From Pseudomonas fluorescens (lineage in GTDB: Bacteria; Pseudomonadota; Gammaproteobacteria; Pseudomonadales; Pseudomonadaceae): a stretch of DNA of 64,000 nucleotides. Numbering within the stretch: the first letter of the stretch is position 1; each line of letters begins with the position of its first letter. Below, piece by piece: positions 52,020 to 62,400 of this stretch. Where the stretch lies: assembly GCF_040448305.1 (NCBI RefSeq), contig NZ_CP148752.1, positions 5,185,501 through 5,249,500 of the forward strand, written 5' to 3'. Position numbers and translations under genes: made by a program. Below the pieces are notes generated by a model. That model ran no database searches, was not told the DNA's origin, and saw only the letters and a list, made by a program, of their open reading frames with translations.

Positions 52020-52718
52020 TTAAGCCAGTTCAGCCACGACCGACGCCAATGCCTTGGCTGGATCCGCCGCCTGGCTGATCGGACGGCCGATCACCAGATA
52101 GTCGGAACCGGCATCCAGTGCCTGACGTGGCGTCAGAATGCGGCGCTGATCGTCCTGGGCGCTGCCCGCAGGACGAATCCCCGGGGTCACCAGTTGCAGC
52201 GACGGATGCGCCGCTTTCAGCGCCTGGGCTTCCAGGGCCGAGCACACCAGGCCGTCCATCCCGGCTTTTTCCGCCAGGGCGGCCAGGCGCAGCACCTGCT
52301 CCTGGGGCTCGATGTCCAGGCCGATGCCCGCCAGGTCTTCACGTTCCATGCTGGTCAGCACGGTCACGCCGATCAGCAACGGCTTGGGACCGGTGCGCTG
52401 ATCCAGCACTTCACGGCACGCGGCCATCATGCGCAGGCCGCCGGAGCAATGCACGTTGACCATCCACACGCCCATTTCCGCAGCCGCCTTGACGGCCATC
52501 GCAGTGGTGTTCGGGATGTCGTGGAACTTGAGGTCCAGGAACACTTCGAAACCCTTGTCGCGCAGGGTACCAACGATTTCCGAAGCGCAGCTGGTGAACA
52601 GCTCCTTGCCGACTTTGACCCGGCACAGCTTCGGGTCCAACTGATCGGCCAGCTTCAGTGCGGCGTCACGGGTAGGGAAATCCAGGGCGACGATGATGGG
52701 AGTCTGGCAGGCGGACAT
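52020..52718 (-). CDS. pyrF: orotidine-5'-phosphate decarboxylase PyrF
   Basis: Last step of de novo UMP synthesis. The 232-residue protein starts MSACQTPIIVALDFPTRD and has the catalytic DLKFHDIPNT motif (near residues 60-69) and the phosphate-binding TPGIR and VIGRPIS segments near 180 and 212. Start at 52718; the ORF extends further upstream but not with family-like sequence. It is divergent from the two-component genes with 284 bases between. Confidence 0.97.
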   Translation of the reverse strand: MSACQTPIIVALDFPTRDAALKLADQLDPKLCRVKVGKELFTSCASEIVGTLRDKGFEVFLDLKFHDIPNTTAMAVKAAAEMGVWMVNVHCSGGLRMMAACREVLDQRTGPKPLLIGVTVLTSMEREDLAGIGLDIEPQEQVLRLAALAEKAGMDGLVCSALEAQALKAAHPSLQLVTPGIRPAGSAQDDQRRILTPRQALDAGSDYLVIGRPISQAADPAKALASVVAELA

Positions 52719-53002
52719 GAGTGGGCTCTCAGGCAAGTCGAAATCGGCGCGCATTGTAGCGGAACCAGCGCCGCTGCGGGACCCGATGATCGGTAAATCG
52801 TCGCAACGGCTCAGGCAAGACTAGCCCTTGAGGCGATTGTGTCGAGTTCGATACACACACGACACGCCCGCAATACCCCGGCCCGCTACCCTCGGCAACC
52901 GCAACAGGTCCTTGCAACAGCACTTCCCGCCTCCGGGCCGGACGCCTATGCTGGAACCACAACCTCGCAGCCTATCTTTGTGGTTGGCAGCCTACCTGGC
53001 AG

Positions 53003-53773
53003 ATGAACGCACGCATGCACAACACCCAAGCACCCGTGAACGACGACCAAAAGACGCCCGGTGACGACAAACGCTGGAGCATTCGCGCCCTGATCGTCGA
53101 CGATGACGTCCCGATCCGCGAACTGATGATCGACTACCTGGCCCGGTTCAACATCCACGCCAGCGGCGTCACCGATGGCGCCGCGATGCGCCTGGCGATG
53201 CAGGCGGAGCATTTCGATGTGGTGGTGCTCGACCTGATGCTGCCCGGTGAAGACGGTCTGTCGCTGTGCCGCTGGTTGCGCGCCGAGTCGGACATCCCGA
53301 TCCTGATGCTCACCGCCCGTTGCGAGCCCACCGACCGGATCATCGGCCTCGAACTCGGCGCCGACGACTACATGGCCAAGCCGTTCGAGCCCCGCGAGCT
53401 GGTGGCGCGGATCCAGACCATCCTGCGTCGGGTGCGCGATGACCGCTGCGAACAGCGGACGAACATTCGTTTCGACAATTGGCGCCTGAACAGCGTGCTG
53501 CGGCAACTGATTGCCGACGATGGCCTGGTGGTGCCGCTGTCCAACGCCGAATTCCGCCTGCTCTGGGTGTTTATCGAACGTCCGCGCCGCGTGCTCAGTC
53601 GTGAACAACTGCTGGACGCCGCCCGTGGTCGTTCGATCGAAGCCTTTGACCGCAGCATCGACCTGCTGGTGTCGCGCCTGCGCCAGAAAATCGGCGACGA
53701 CCCCAAGGCTCCGCAGTTGATCAAGACCGTTCGCGGCGAGGGTTACCTGTTCGATGCCCGAGACATCGGCTGA
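53003..53773 (+). CDS. OmpR family response regulator
   Basis: Response regulator of 256 residues. Receiver domain (about 28-140) with the DD pair 33-34, phosphoacceptor Asp77, Thr near 104 and Lys126, followed by the winged-helix trans_reg_C domain (about 155-250). It overlaps the kinase gene by one base (TGATG). ATG at 53003 and at 53015 are both possible; neither has a clear Shine-Dalgarno. Ligand and regulon unknown. Confidence 0.92.
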   Translation: MNARMHNTQAPVNDDQKTPGDDKRWSIRALIVDDDVPIRELMIDYLARFNIHASGVTDGAAMRLAMQAEHFDVVVLDLMLPGEDGLSLCRWLRAESDIPILMLTARCEPTDRIIGLELGADDYMAKPFEPRELVARIQTILRRVRDDRCEQRTNIRFDNWRLNSVLRQLIADDGLVVPLSNAEFRLLWVFIERPRRVLSREQLLDAARGRSIEAFDRSIDLLVSRLRQKIGDDPKAPQLIKTVRGEGYLFDARDIG

Positions 53774-54822
53774 TGCGCGGGCGCTTCGATACGCTGTTCG
53801 GCCGCCTGTTTGGCGTGCTGTTGCTGGCGATTATCCTCGCGCACCTGCTGGCCTTTGCCTGGTTTCACCATTACGACCCGACACCACCGCCGCCTCCACC
53901 GGAGTTTTCCGAAGGCCTGGACGGGCCACGCCCGCCACTGGACCCAAACCTCGAGAAACGGCCGCCTCGACCGTGGTTTGGCGGCCCGTTGGTGCCCCTG
54001 ACCTTTCAATTTGTCTCGTTGATAATCGCCGCCTGGTACGGCGCCAAACTGCTGAGCCGGCCGATCCAGCGCCTGAGCGACGCGGCCGAGCGCTTGAGCG
54101 AAGACCTCGACAGCCCGCCACTGGATGAATTGGGACCACGGGAAGCGCGGCAAGCGGCGCACACGTTCAACAAAATGCAGCGGCGCATCCTGGAACAGGT
54201 CAAGCAGCGCTCGCGCATGCTCGGCGCCGTGTCCCACGACCTGCGCACGCCGCTGTCGCGGCTCAAGCTGCGGCTGGAGAAAATCGACGACGACAAGCTG
54301 CAAGGCCAGATGCGCCAGGACCTCGACGACATGATCAGCATGCTCGACGCCACCCTCACCTATCTGCATGAACAGCGCACCAGCGAAGCCCCGCAGTGGA
54401 TGGACGTGCAGGCGTTGGTGGAGTCCCTGAGCGAAAATGCCCAGGACCAGGGCGCGAACGTCCAGGCCAGCGGCCACTGCGCCCCCTTGCAGGTGCAGCC
54501 GATGGCCTTGCGTTCTTGCATCAACAACCTGATGGACAATGCCCTGCGCTATGCCGGACAGGCGCTGATTACCCTGCAAGACCATCGTCAACAGTTGGTG
54601 ATTCGGGTCATCGACCATGGCCCGGGCATCGCCGCAGAACAACGCGAAGCGGTGTTCGAACCCTTCTTCCGCCTTGAAGGCTCGCGCAATCGCAACTCCG
54701 GCGGCGTTGGCCTGGGCATGACCATTGCCCGCGAGGCCGCACAACGAATGGGCGGGCAGCTGACACTGGAAGAAACCCCGGGTGGTGGCCTGACGGCGGT
54801 GATTCGCCTGCCGCGAACCTGA
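53773..54822 (+). CDS. EnvZ-like histidine kinase
   Basis: Sensor kinase of 349 residues with two transmembrane segments (about 13-31 and 74-92). The periplasmic portion is only about 40 residues and rich in Pro. A HAMP linker (about 92-145), the H-box GAVSHDLRTPLSRLKL with His155, and the ATPase domain (NNLMDNALRYA, DHGPGI, GGVGLGM) complete it. Partner of the overlapping response regulator. Confidence 0.93.
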   Translation: MRGRFDTLFGRLFGVLLLAIILAHLLAFAWFHHYDPTPPPPPPEFSEGLDGPRPPLDPNLEKRPPRPWFGGPLVPLTFQFVSLIIAAWYGAKLLSRPIQRLSDAAERLSEDLDSPPLDELGPREARQAAHTFNKMQRRILEQVKQRSRMLGAVSHDLRTPLSRLKLRLEKIDDDKLQGQMRQDLDDMISMLDATLTYLHEQRTSEAPQWMDVQALVESLSENAQDQGANVQASGHCAPLQVQPMALRSCINNLMDNALRYAGQALITLQDHRQQLVIRVIDHGPGIAAEQREAVFEPFFRLEGSRNRNSGGVGLGMTIAREAAQRMGGQLTLEETPGGGLTAVIRLPRT

Positions 54823-54839
54823 AAGCCACACCAGCCCTT

Positions 54840-54862
54840 TGTGGGAGTGAGCCTGCTCGCGA
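54840..54862. repeat. single REP
   Basis: One copy of TGTGGGAGTGAGCCTGCTCG followed by CGAT, with no inverted partner nearby. It differs from the common unit by GTGAGC for GCGAGC. Confidence 0.85.
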
Positions 54863-54882
54863 TGAGGCCCTGTGCCGCAACA

Positions 54883-54916
54883 AAAAGCCCACTGACCCTC
54901 AGGGGTTCAGTGGGCT
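54883..54916 (-). terminator. terminator of the AI-2E permease gene
   Basis: AGCCCACTGA and TCAGTGGGCT form a perfect 10-bp stem with an 11-base loop; on the minus strand it is followed by TTTTT. Confidence 0.85.
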
Positions 54917-54931
54917 ACGGACCCTGGAACT

Positions 54932-55987
54932 TCAGGGCCGACGATCTTCGACCCGCGCCTGAGTCTTGCTCCAGTCGATCAACAGGCTGTAAGCCACCGC
55001 CAGCAATGTCGGGCCAATGAACAGGCCGATGAAACCAAAGGCAATCAACCCGCCAAACACCCCAAGCAGCACAATGACCAACGGCAGATTACCGCCACGG
55101 CTGATCAGGTACGGCTTGAGCACGTTGTCGACACCGCTGATGACGAATGTGCCCCAGATCCCGAGGAATATGGCCATCCCGTACTCGCCTTTCCAGGCCA
55201 GCCACGCGGTTGCCGGAATCCACACCAGTGGCGGGCCCATCGGGATCAGGCTGAGCATGAACGTCACGATGCCGAGCACCAACGCTCCCGGTACGCCGGC
55301 GATCAGGAACCCGATCAGCGCCAGGATCGCCTGGGCCGCCGCGGTGCCGATCACACCGTTCACCACCCGCTGCACCGTGCCCGCCACCAGTTCAATGTAG
55401 TAGCCGGCCCGCTGACCGATCAGCCGCTCCAGCAATGTGTGTACAAACGCCGCCAGACGCGGCCCGTCACGATAGAAAAAGAACACGAAGACGATGCTCA
55501 GGGTCAGTTCGAGAATACCGCCGCCGATCTGCGCGCTGCGCGCCAGCAACCAGTTACCCACCTGCCCCAGATAGGGCTTGAGCGACACCATCATTGCCGC
55601 GCCCTGCTCATCGATGCTGTTCCAGATGCCTACCAGCCGCTCGCCCACAAAGGGAATCGAACCCAGCCAGACCGGTGCTTCGGGCAGCCCCTCGACCTGC
55701 GCATCCTTGATGAATGCGGTGGCATCGCGCACATGATCGGCGAGGTTGAAACCCAGCCACACCAGCGGTGCCGCTACCAGCACCATCCAGCCCAGCGTCA
55801 GCAATGCAGCCGCCAGCGACTCGCGGCCATTGAGCCAACGGGTCAGCAAGCGCATCAGCGGCCAACTGGCAAACGCCAGGACCGCACCCCAGAACATCGC
55901 CGACCAGAACGGCGCCATCACCCAGAAGCTCGCGCCGAACAACACCACGAGCAGGATCTGCACCAACAGGCGATCGTTATTGATCAT
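54932..55987 (-). CDS. AI-2E family transporter-like membrane protein
   Basis: Inner membrane protein of 351 residues with seven or eight hydrophobic segments (for example near 8-30, 33-50, 58-85, 150-175, 210-245, 255-280, 300-340). The family (PF01594) includes TqsA and Na+/H+ antiporter-like members, so AI-2 export is not assured. Start MINNDRLL at 55987. 69 bases downstream of the DUF4892 gene. Confidence 0.9.
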   Translation of the reverse strand: MINNDRLLVQILLVVLFGASFWVMAPFWSAMFWGAVLAFASWPLMRLLTRWLNGRESLAAALLTLGWMVLVAAPLVWLGFNLADHVRDATAFIKDAQVEGLPEAPVWLGSIPFVGERLVGIWNSIDEQGAAMMVSLKPYLGQVGNWLLARSAQIGGGILELTLSIVFVFFFYRDGPRLAAFVHTLLERLIGQRAGYYIELVAGTVQRVVNGVIGTAAAQAILALIGFLIAGVPGALVLGIVTFMLSLIPMGPPLVWIPATAWLAWKGEYGMAIFLGIWGTFVISGVDNVLKPYLISRGGNLPLVIVLLGVFGGLIAFGFIGLFIGPTLLAVAYSLLIDWSKTQARVEDRRP

Positions 55988-56056
55988 CAAAAGTCTCGAA
56001 AAAGTCAGTCAGCAAAAGAGTAGGCGAACGCAGCTTGCACGCTCGCCCGGTACAGC

Positions 56057-56875
56057 CTAGCGCAATAGCTCGATGTGCAGGCCAGAGCCTTCGGCACTGC
56101 CGGATTCCATCCGCGCGGCACGCACGCCCTGGGCAATCAGTGCCTGACGCCAGGCTTCGGCGTTCGCTCCGGAAATGCTGACCCGCAAGGTGGTGTCCAG
56201 ATTCAGTCCGCGAGAAATCAGGCGTAGCCAGGTCTCGTCAGGTGCGCTGTTCAACGTGGGAAAATCGAGCTCGCCGGTGCTCTTGAGTTCACGCAGCAAG
56301 GTCGCGGAGGTCGGCAACAACTCGCCCAGCGGTGACGAAGCGTCGAACTGCTCGACATGCAAGTAGGCTTTGCGATTACCCCGGGTGATGCTGTACAGCG
56401 CGACGAGCGTGTTGTCCCGTGGAGCGGCAAGTCGCAGCAGCAAATAGGCTTGTTGATCGTCGGCGCCGTACAGCTTGGCGTTGCCGAAGACTTCATTGGC
56501 CCAGAGGCTGCTTTCGCCGCAATCGCGCGCCTGGCACCAAAAGAGCAACCCGGCGCCCTGCTGTTGCAAAGCCTCGCGGGCAGCAGTGAACGCCTGGATG
56601 GATGAATGCTCCGGTGGCAACTCGTAGGTCACCGAAGTGACGTTGCCGCGGGCACTGACCTGACCGTCGAAACGTAACTGGCCACTGATTTTACGGATCG
56701 AACCCAACGGGTAGATCCGCTCCAGTTCGGCGACGGGGCGATAGTCGACAATCTGGGCGTCGACCATGCGCGGCACTATAGGCAGGTCCTGACTACCCGG
56801 AACATCGGCGGCGAACAACAAGGGACTGAAACTGCCCAGCACCAGCAAACTGAATGAACGCATGGATAGACTCAT
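56057..56875 (-). CDS. DUF4892 family exported protein
   Basis: Protein of 272 residues with a signal peptide (MRSFSLLVLGSFSPLLFAAD; cleavage near residue 22-23) and no other membrane segment. It contains a Cys pair (FWCQARDCGESS near 112-119) and a C-terminal OmpA-like region (LRVSISGANAEAWRQALIAQG). Function unknown. The ATG overlaps the GST stop by 4 bases; ATG 56863 is an alternative. Confidence 0.8.
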   Translation of the reverse strand: MSLSMRSFSLLVLGSFSPLLFAADVPGSQDLPIVPRMVDAQIVDYRPVAELERIYPLGSIRKISGQLRFDGQVSARGNVTSVTYELPPEHSSIQAFTAAREALQQQGAGLLFWCQARDCGESSLWANEVFGNAKLYGADDQQAYLLLRLAAPRDNTLVALYSITRGNRKAYLHVEQFDASSPLGELLPTSATLLRELKSTGELDFPTLNSAPDETWLRLISRGLNLDTTLRVSISGANAEAWRQALIAQGVRAARMESGSAEGSGLHIELLR

Positions 56876-57531
56876 CGGATCAGCATGGCCTGGGCGCCCT
56901 TGATGACACTGGCTTCATCGGCGCGTTGCGGTACTTGCAGACCACGCTGCACCGCCGGCCGGGCCTCCATGGTCGCCATCCAGCGTTGCAACGCCGTCAA
57001 GCCCTCCACCGAGACGCCCGACCACTCGTAACCGCGCACCCAGGGAAAGGTGGCGATGTCGGCAATGCTGTACTGATCGGCGAGGAACTCCACGCTTTGC
57101 AACCGCGTGTCGAGCACTTCGTAGAGGCGGCGGGTTTCATGCTGATAGCGGTCGATGGCGCCCTGGAGTTTTTCCGGAAAGTAGCGAAAGAACACGTTGG
57201 CCTGACCCTGCATCGGGCCGATCCCGCCCATCTGGAACATCAGCCACTGCAATACCAGCGAACGGCCCTTCGGGTCCGATGGCATCAGTTTGCCGGTCTG
57301 TTCAGCGAGGTAAATCAGGATGGCGCCGGACTCGAACACGGCGAAATCGCCGTTGGCGCGATCGACAATTGCCGGAATCCGGCCATTGGGGTTGATCTTG
57401 AGGAAGTCCGCGGACTTCTGTTCCTTCTTGTCGAAACTCAAGGCATGCACCGTGTAGGGCAGGCCGAGCTCCTCGAGCACGATAGAGACCTTGTGGCCAT
57501 TCGGGGTCGCAGCGGTGTAGAGATCTATCAT
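56872..57531 (-). CDS. glutathione S-transferase (YfcG/nu-class-like)
   Basis: Protein of 219 residues starting MIDLYTAATPNGHKVSIVLEE, the YfcG-like N-terminus in which Thr/Asn of TPNGHK occupy the active site. NPNGRIPAIVD and ESGAIL follow in the thioredoxin-like domain; the helical domain contains SIADIATFPWVRGY. It overlaps the DUF4892 gene and follows the hydrolase by 50 bases. Related enzymes have disulfide-bond reductase activity; that has not been shown here. Confidence 0.93.
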   Translation of the reverse strand: MIDLYTAATPNGHKVSIVLEELGLPYTVHALSFDKKEQKSADFLKINPNGRIPAIVDRANGDFAVFESGAILIYLAEQTGKLMPSDPKGRSLVLQWLMFQMGGIGPMQGQANVFFRYFPEKLQGAIDRYQHETRRLYEVLDTRLQSVEFLADQYSIADIATFPWVRGYEWSGVSVEGLTALQRWMATMEARPAVQRGLQVPQRADEASVIKGAQAMLIR

Positions 57532-57581
57532 GGTTGTCTCCCTTTTCAACCCGCCAAGCCTCGACAGTTGCCCGGCGCAAG

Positions 57582-58436
57582 TCAAGGAATGGCGAAAAAC
57601 CGATTGAAACAGTCTGCGACAAGATCGGCACCGGACTCGTCATTGAGGTGCAAATGGTGGCCGCCTGGCAGCTGTTCCCGGCTAAAGGGTAGACGCTCCA
57701 GCAATTCCGGGTGTTTGGCGAGCATGCCGTCGGCGGCAACCACCAGTGTTGCAGGACACTTGATCCGCTGGACGAAGGCCATTGCCTGTTCGGTGGTAAG
57801 ACGCAGCGGCGATGGCAGCGTGAGGCGATTGTCGGTGCGCCAGGTGTAACCGCCCGGTACCGGCATCAGACCACGCTGAGCCAGCAGTTCAGCGGCCTCG
57901 CGGCTGACCGCCACCAGGCCCTTCATGCGCGCTTCGATGGCACGGTCGAGGGTGTCGTAGACCGGTTTGCGCTTTTCCCGCAGATCCAGTTGCGCTTGCA
58001 GGGCCATGCCCATCCGTTCGGCAGCATTTTCACCTTTGTCTGTAGGAGGAATGATGCCGTCGATCAACGCCAGGTGGGTGACCCGCTCGGGCATCGACCC
58101 GGCGATGATCAGCGAAGCAATGGCGCCCATCGAATGCCCCATCAACGCAAATTTGCGCAGTCCAAGCTGTTCGGCGACTTGCAGCACATCGTGGGCATAG
58201 TCCCACATGGCGTAGCCGGCTCCCGGCGGGCGATGCCCGGAATGACCGTGACCGGCCATGTCCAGCGCGATGATGCGCAAGCCTTTGAGTTTGGGCGCCA
58301 GACGGGCAAAGCTGTTGGCGTTGTCCAGCCAGCCATGCAGGGCAATCACCGGCAATCCGTCTTCAGGACCGAACAGGTGTGCCGCCAGTTCGATGTGCGG
58401 CAGGCTCAGGCGAACCTCTTCGACGACGTGGTTCAT
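57582..58436 (-). CDS. alpha/beta hydrolase 1
   Basis: Protein of 284 residues of the alpha/beta hydrolase fold. Oxyanion HGWLDN (near 34), nucleophile GHSMGA with Ser near 103, acid Asp near 235 (VVAADGMLAK), and His in GGHHLHLN near 261. ATG at 58436 overlaps the stop of the next upstream hydrolase by 4 bases (ATGA), so the two are coupled. Substrate unknown; likely a lipid ester or related compound given the thioesterase and acyl-CoA synthetase nearby. Confidence 0.92.
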   Translation of the reverse strand: MNHVVEEVRLSLPHIELAAHLFGPEDGLPVIALHGWLDNANSFARLAPKLKGLRIIALDMAGHGHSGHRPPGAGYAMWDYAHDVLQVAEQLGLRKFALMGHSMGAIASLIIAGSMPERVTHLALIDGIIPPTDKGENAAERMGMALQAQLDLREKRKPVYDTLDRAIEARMKGLVAVSREAAELLAQRGLMPVPGGYTWRTDNRLTLPSPLRLTTEQAMAFVQRIKCPATLVVAADGMLAKHPELLERLPFSREQLPGGHHLHLNDESGADLVADCFNRFFAIP

Positions 58437-59239
58437 GCGCAATCCTGCTGTCGACGGCCGCCCCAGCGATAGAACAGGCCTTTGAGCATGTCAGCGGTAT
58501 CAAGGGGACGTTCGAGCGGAAACATGTGGCCGCCAGGCATGGTCAACGACTCGCCCAGCGGCAGGCGGTCGACCGAACTGGCGTGATGGCGCATCACCAC
58601 GCGGCTGTTGTGCCCGCGTACCACCGCCAGCGGCACTTGCAACTGCCGGGTGCTGCCCGGGCTGGTGTGCGGCACGCCGCGATAGATGCTGATTTCCGTG
58701 GCCGGGTCGAACCGCAGGCGCAGCTTGTCGCCGACCTGATGCAAGCCATGTTGCAGGTAGGCATCGAAGCATTCCGGGTCGAAGCCGCGGAACAGGGTTT
58801 TACCGGCGAAATACTTCCGGGCGCTTTCCAGGTCGGCGAATTCTTCGCGGCGACCCAGGGTACGGCCGGCCGGGGTCAAGCGGTCGATAAAACCGAAGCG
58901 TTTGGCCGCCCGTATGACCCATTGATCGGTTCGGGTCAGCACTGGCGAGTCGAGCATCACCACCCCGCGATACAACTCGGGGCAGCGCAAGGCCGCATGC
59001 AGGTGCAGCACGCCACCGAAGGAGTGACCGACGCCCCACACGGGCTCGGCCTGTTGTTGCAGGTGATGGATCAGTTCATCCACCAGGTTGTACCAGTTGT
59101 CGTCCGCCGGGAAACGCGGGTCGTGGGCGTGCTGCTCCAGATGCGTCACCTGAAACTCGGGTGCCAGCGCCGCAAACAATTTGCCGTAGGTCCCCGAAGG
59201 AAAACCATTGGCGTGGGCGAAAAAGATCTGTTGCGACAT
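58433..59239 (-). CDS. alpha/beta hydrolase 2
   Basis: Protein of 268 residues starting MSQQIFFAHANGFPSGTY. Nucleophile GHSFGG with Ser near 73, Asp near 206, and His in PGGHMFPLE near 245. The HANGFPSGTY segment forms the oxyanion region. It is upstream of and coupled to hydrolase 1. An in-frame ATG at 59299 would add 20 residues not typical of the family. Confidence 0.92.
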   Translation of the reverse strand: MSQQIFFAHANGFPSGTYGKLFAALAPEFQVTHLEQHAHDPRFPADDNWYNLVDELIHHLQQQAEPVWGVGHSFGGVLHLHAALRCPELYRGVVMLDSPVLTRTDQWVIRAAKRFGFIDRLTPAGRTLGRREEFADLESARKYFAGKTLFRGFDPECFDAYLQHGLHQVGDKLRLRFDPATEISIYRGVPHTSPGSTRQLQVPLAVVRGHNSRVVMRHHASSVDRLPLGESLTMPGGHMFPLERPLDTADMLKGLFYRWGGRRQQDCA

Positions 59240-59428
59240 ACCTGCAAATCCATGAGCGAAACAAAGGCTGATTGTCCGCAAAGAAACATCTTGCAGCAAT
59301 GACCGTAACTGCCAGGAATGATGACAGACCTGCCTTGGCTATGACGCCATTGCGGGCGCCACCTGTTATTTCTGACAGTTGACTGCCAACCAGCATCAAG
59401 TGGATAAGAAGGGCTGTCCCGCCGAGTC

Positions 59429-62400
59429 ATGGGCAAACTCGCGATGATCCACGCCAACACTCCGGCCATCCAGGTATTTGACCCTCGCGGGCGGAGCGTG
59501 CGCGGTGTGGCGTATCACCGGCGTGAGCGCGCGTCGGTACCGGAGCCTTGCATCACCCAACAAGAATATGACGGCGCCGGTCGCGCTGTTCTGAGTCGTG
59601 ATCCACGCCTGTTCCGTTTGCAGCAAGACGGCCAGACGGCAGCCAATCAGCAAAACGTTTTCAGTTTGTCGGGCGCTGTAATGCTTTCGCAAAACAGCGA
59701 TGCCGGCTGGCGCCTGGGATTGCTCGGGGCGCACGGGCAACGTGTTGAAGGCTGGGATCAGAAGCTCAGCCAGAGCCACGTGGACTATGACCCTCAGTGC
59801 CGCCCGGTGGCTGCGTTCGAGCGCACGTGGCAAGGGCCGGAACGCTGCGTCGCACGATTCACTTATGCCGATACCGACGGCGATGTCGGCCATAACCTGC
59901 GCGGTCAGCTGATTCGGCACGACGACACCGCCGGCACCCTGCTCTTCACCGGGTTCAGTCTGAACGCTACGCCGTTGCAGCACGGCCGCACCTTCATCGC
60001 CGACCCACAATGGCTGGTGGACTGGCCCGAGTCAGAGCCTGAACGCGACGCCTTGTTGGAGAACGGACCAGCCATCACTCGCCTTCATTGCAACGCCGCC
60101 AGCGAGCCCGTCAGCCAGACCGATGCATTGGGCAACCGACAGACGTTCATTCATACCTGTGCAGGCGAACTGCGCGAAATCCGCGTGACCCTTGCCGGAC
60201 AGGCCGATGAAACGGCATTGGTCCGGGACATCCAGTACAACGCCTTCGGCCAGATCGAAAAACAACGTGCGGGAAACGGCGTTGTTTCATGCGCGACTTA
60301 TCGGCCCGACGATGGCCGACTGAAACACCTGAAAGCCTATGTCCCAGGGCAACCGGCGTTGCAAGACCTGGCCTACGAATATGACGCTGTGGGCAATGTC
60401 ACCTGCATCACCGACGCCGCTGAAGCGACTCACTTTCACCGCAACCAGCGCATCGAGCCGGTTAATCGCTACCGCTACGACAGCCTCTCCCGCCTGATCG
60501 AGGCCAGTGGCCGGCAATTGCGCAACGCGCCGGGTGGGCCACAGTTACCGGATTTCCAGCCCACCCCTGATCCCGGACAACTGGAAAATTACACGCGTTT
60601 CTACACCTACGATGAAGCCGGCAACCTGAAGATCATGCAGCATCAGGCAAACAGCACCAGCCGTACCGAACGCACGGCTGTCGCCCGGCTGAGTAATCGC
60701 AGCCTGCCCGAAAAGCCCGATGGCGAGCTGCCCGACGAAGAGGAAATTGCCGTCGGTCACGACCTGAACGGCAACCGTACCGCGCTACAACCGGGACAAA
60801 CCCTACAATGGGATCTGCGCAACCAACTGCGGCAGGTCGATCAGGTGGTTCGTGAAGATGAACCGGACGATTGCGAGTTTTATGTGTACGACGGCAGTGG
60901 CCTGCGTCAGCGAAAAATCCGTCAGGCCTACACCGGCACAATGACCCGCACCCACGAAACCCGTTACTTGCCGGGCGTGGAAGTGCGCACCTCTGCCGAC
61001 GAGACCTTGCACGTCGTGACGATCGAGGCCGGACGCAGCACGGTGCAAATCCTGCACTGGCAGACTGAACCGCCAGTCGGCATTTCCCAATACCAGCATC
61101 GCTACGGTTTTTCCGATCATTTGGGCTCCAGCGCCCTGGAGCTGGACGAAGCGGCCTTGCTCATCTCCCGGGAAAGTTACTACCCCTACGGCGGAACCTG
61201 CTGGTGGGCCGGGCGCAACAAACTCGAAGCCAGCTACAAGACGCTGCGCTATTGCGGCCAGGAACGGGATGCCACCGGGTTGTACTACTACGGGTTGCGC
61301 TACTACGTACCCTGGTGCCAACGCTGGCTGAACGCGGACCCGGCGGGAGTTGCCGATGGGTTGAATCTGTTTGCCATGGTGCATGGCAATCCGATGGGAC
61401 ACGTGGACTTTCAGGGGCTGATCACTGTAGATGAAGTGTTTAACGCTGCCGGCGCAACGCTTGCGCGTGATGGGCTGAGTGCCTTGGCGGGTGGAACGGT
61501 CAAGTATTTTGTGGCACAGGCACTGACGCAATGGGCAACACCGTCTGACGACGCAGACAGTCAAGCCGTAGACCCCGGCGTCAACCTCGCTTTGACCGTA
61601 GCAGGCTCAGTGGTGGGTACTTTGGCCGGCGGATCGATGGGGATGGGTGCAGGCAGCAATATCGTCTCCCGTTACAGCAACAACCGTACCGCGCAAAGGA
61701 TCGGGGCGGGTATTGGCGGATTGTTGGGTGCTGCAGCGGGAGCAGCGGCTCCACTCTATTCATACTTGAGCAATCCTGGGGCATTGAATGCGGTAGCCAT
61801 CAGCGTCATTAGCAGTGTGCCAGCGGGGCTGACAAGGGAAACCGGGCAACGAGTCTCCGCAGAGCTTGGCCCCAGGCTCACTCTCGCCCCGTCCGGCGTG
61901 GCTACTACCCTGCGCGCAGGCGCCTACGGGGTGTTGCTGTTTAGCGGCGGCGCCATTCAAGCAGAGTTCCCGGCCGTGGCCGCGGTAGCCGTCAGTGCGA
62001 TCGTCGAAGGTCTCGATGGAGCGTCTATCGTCGGCATCAACGCATTGCGTGGAGGTACCTACGCATCAGGTACCAACCAACTATCCATGCCACATTTCTG
62101 GGAGCTGATGTATGGCTGGTCTACGCGTACAGCTGGCTCAGGCTTGACCTCCTCACTGAGGTTCATGTTCAACCCCCTGAACAGTGCGATTGAAAACGCC
62201 AATGTGCGGATGGGCCTCGTTGCAGTAATGGCAACGCCTACCGAAGCCAGAACGTATCTGGGGCAGCATGTGCAGCGCGGCACTGCCGCGCTGTTCAGAT
62301 ACGACGATGCGAACTTCCGCCTGGACCAATTCTCCGAAGTAAACAGTGAATGGACTGATTCGGCCCCTGATAGCTACCACCCGGAAATGCGAAGTGGCTA

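Noticed and set aside
53743..54831. 362-codon open frame opposite the kinase gene
   Set aside because: It lies antisense to a kinase with H-box and ATP-binding motifs, and it carries no recognisable domain of its own.
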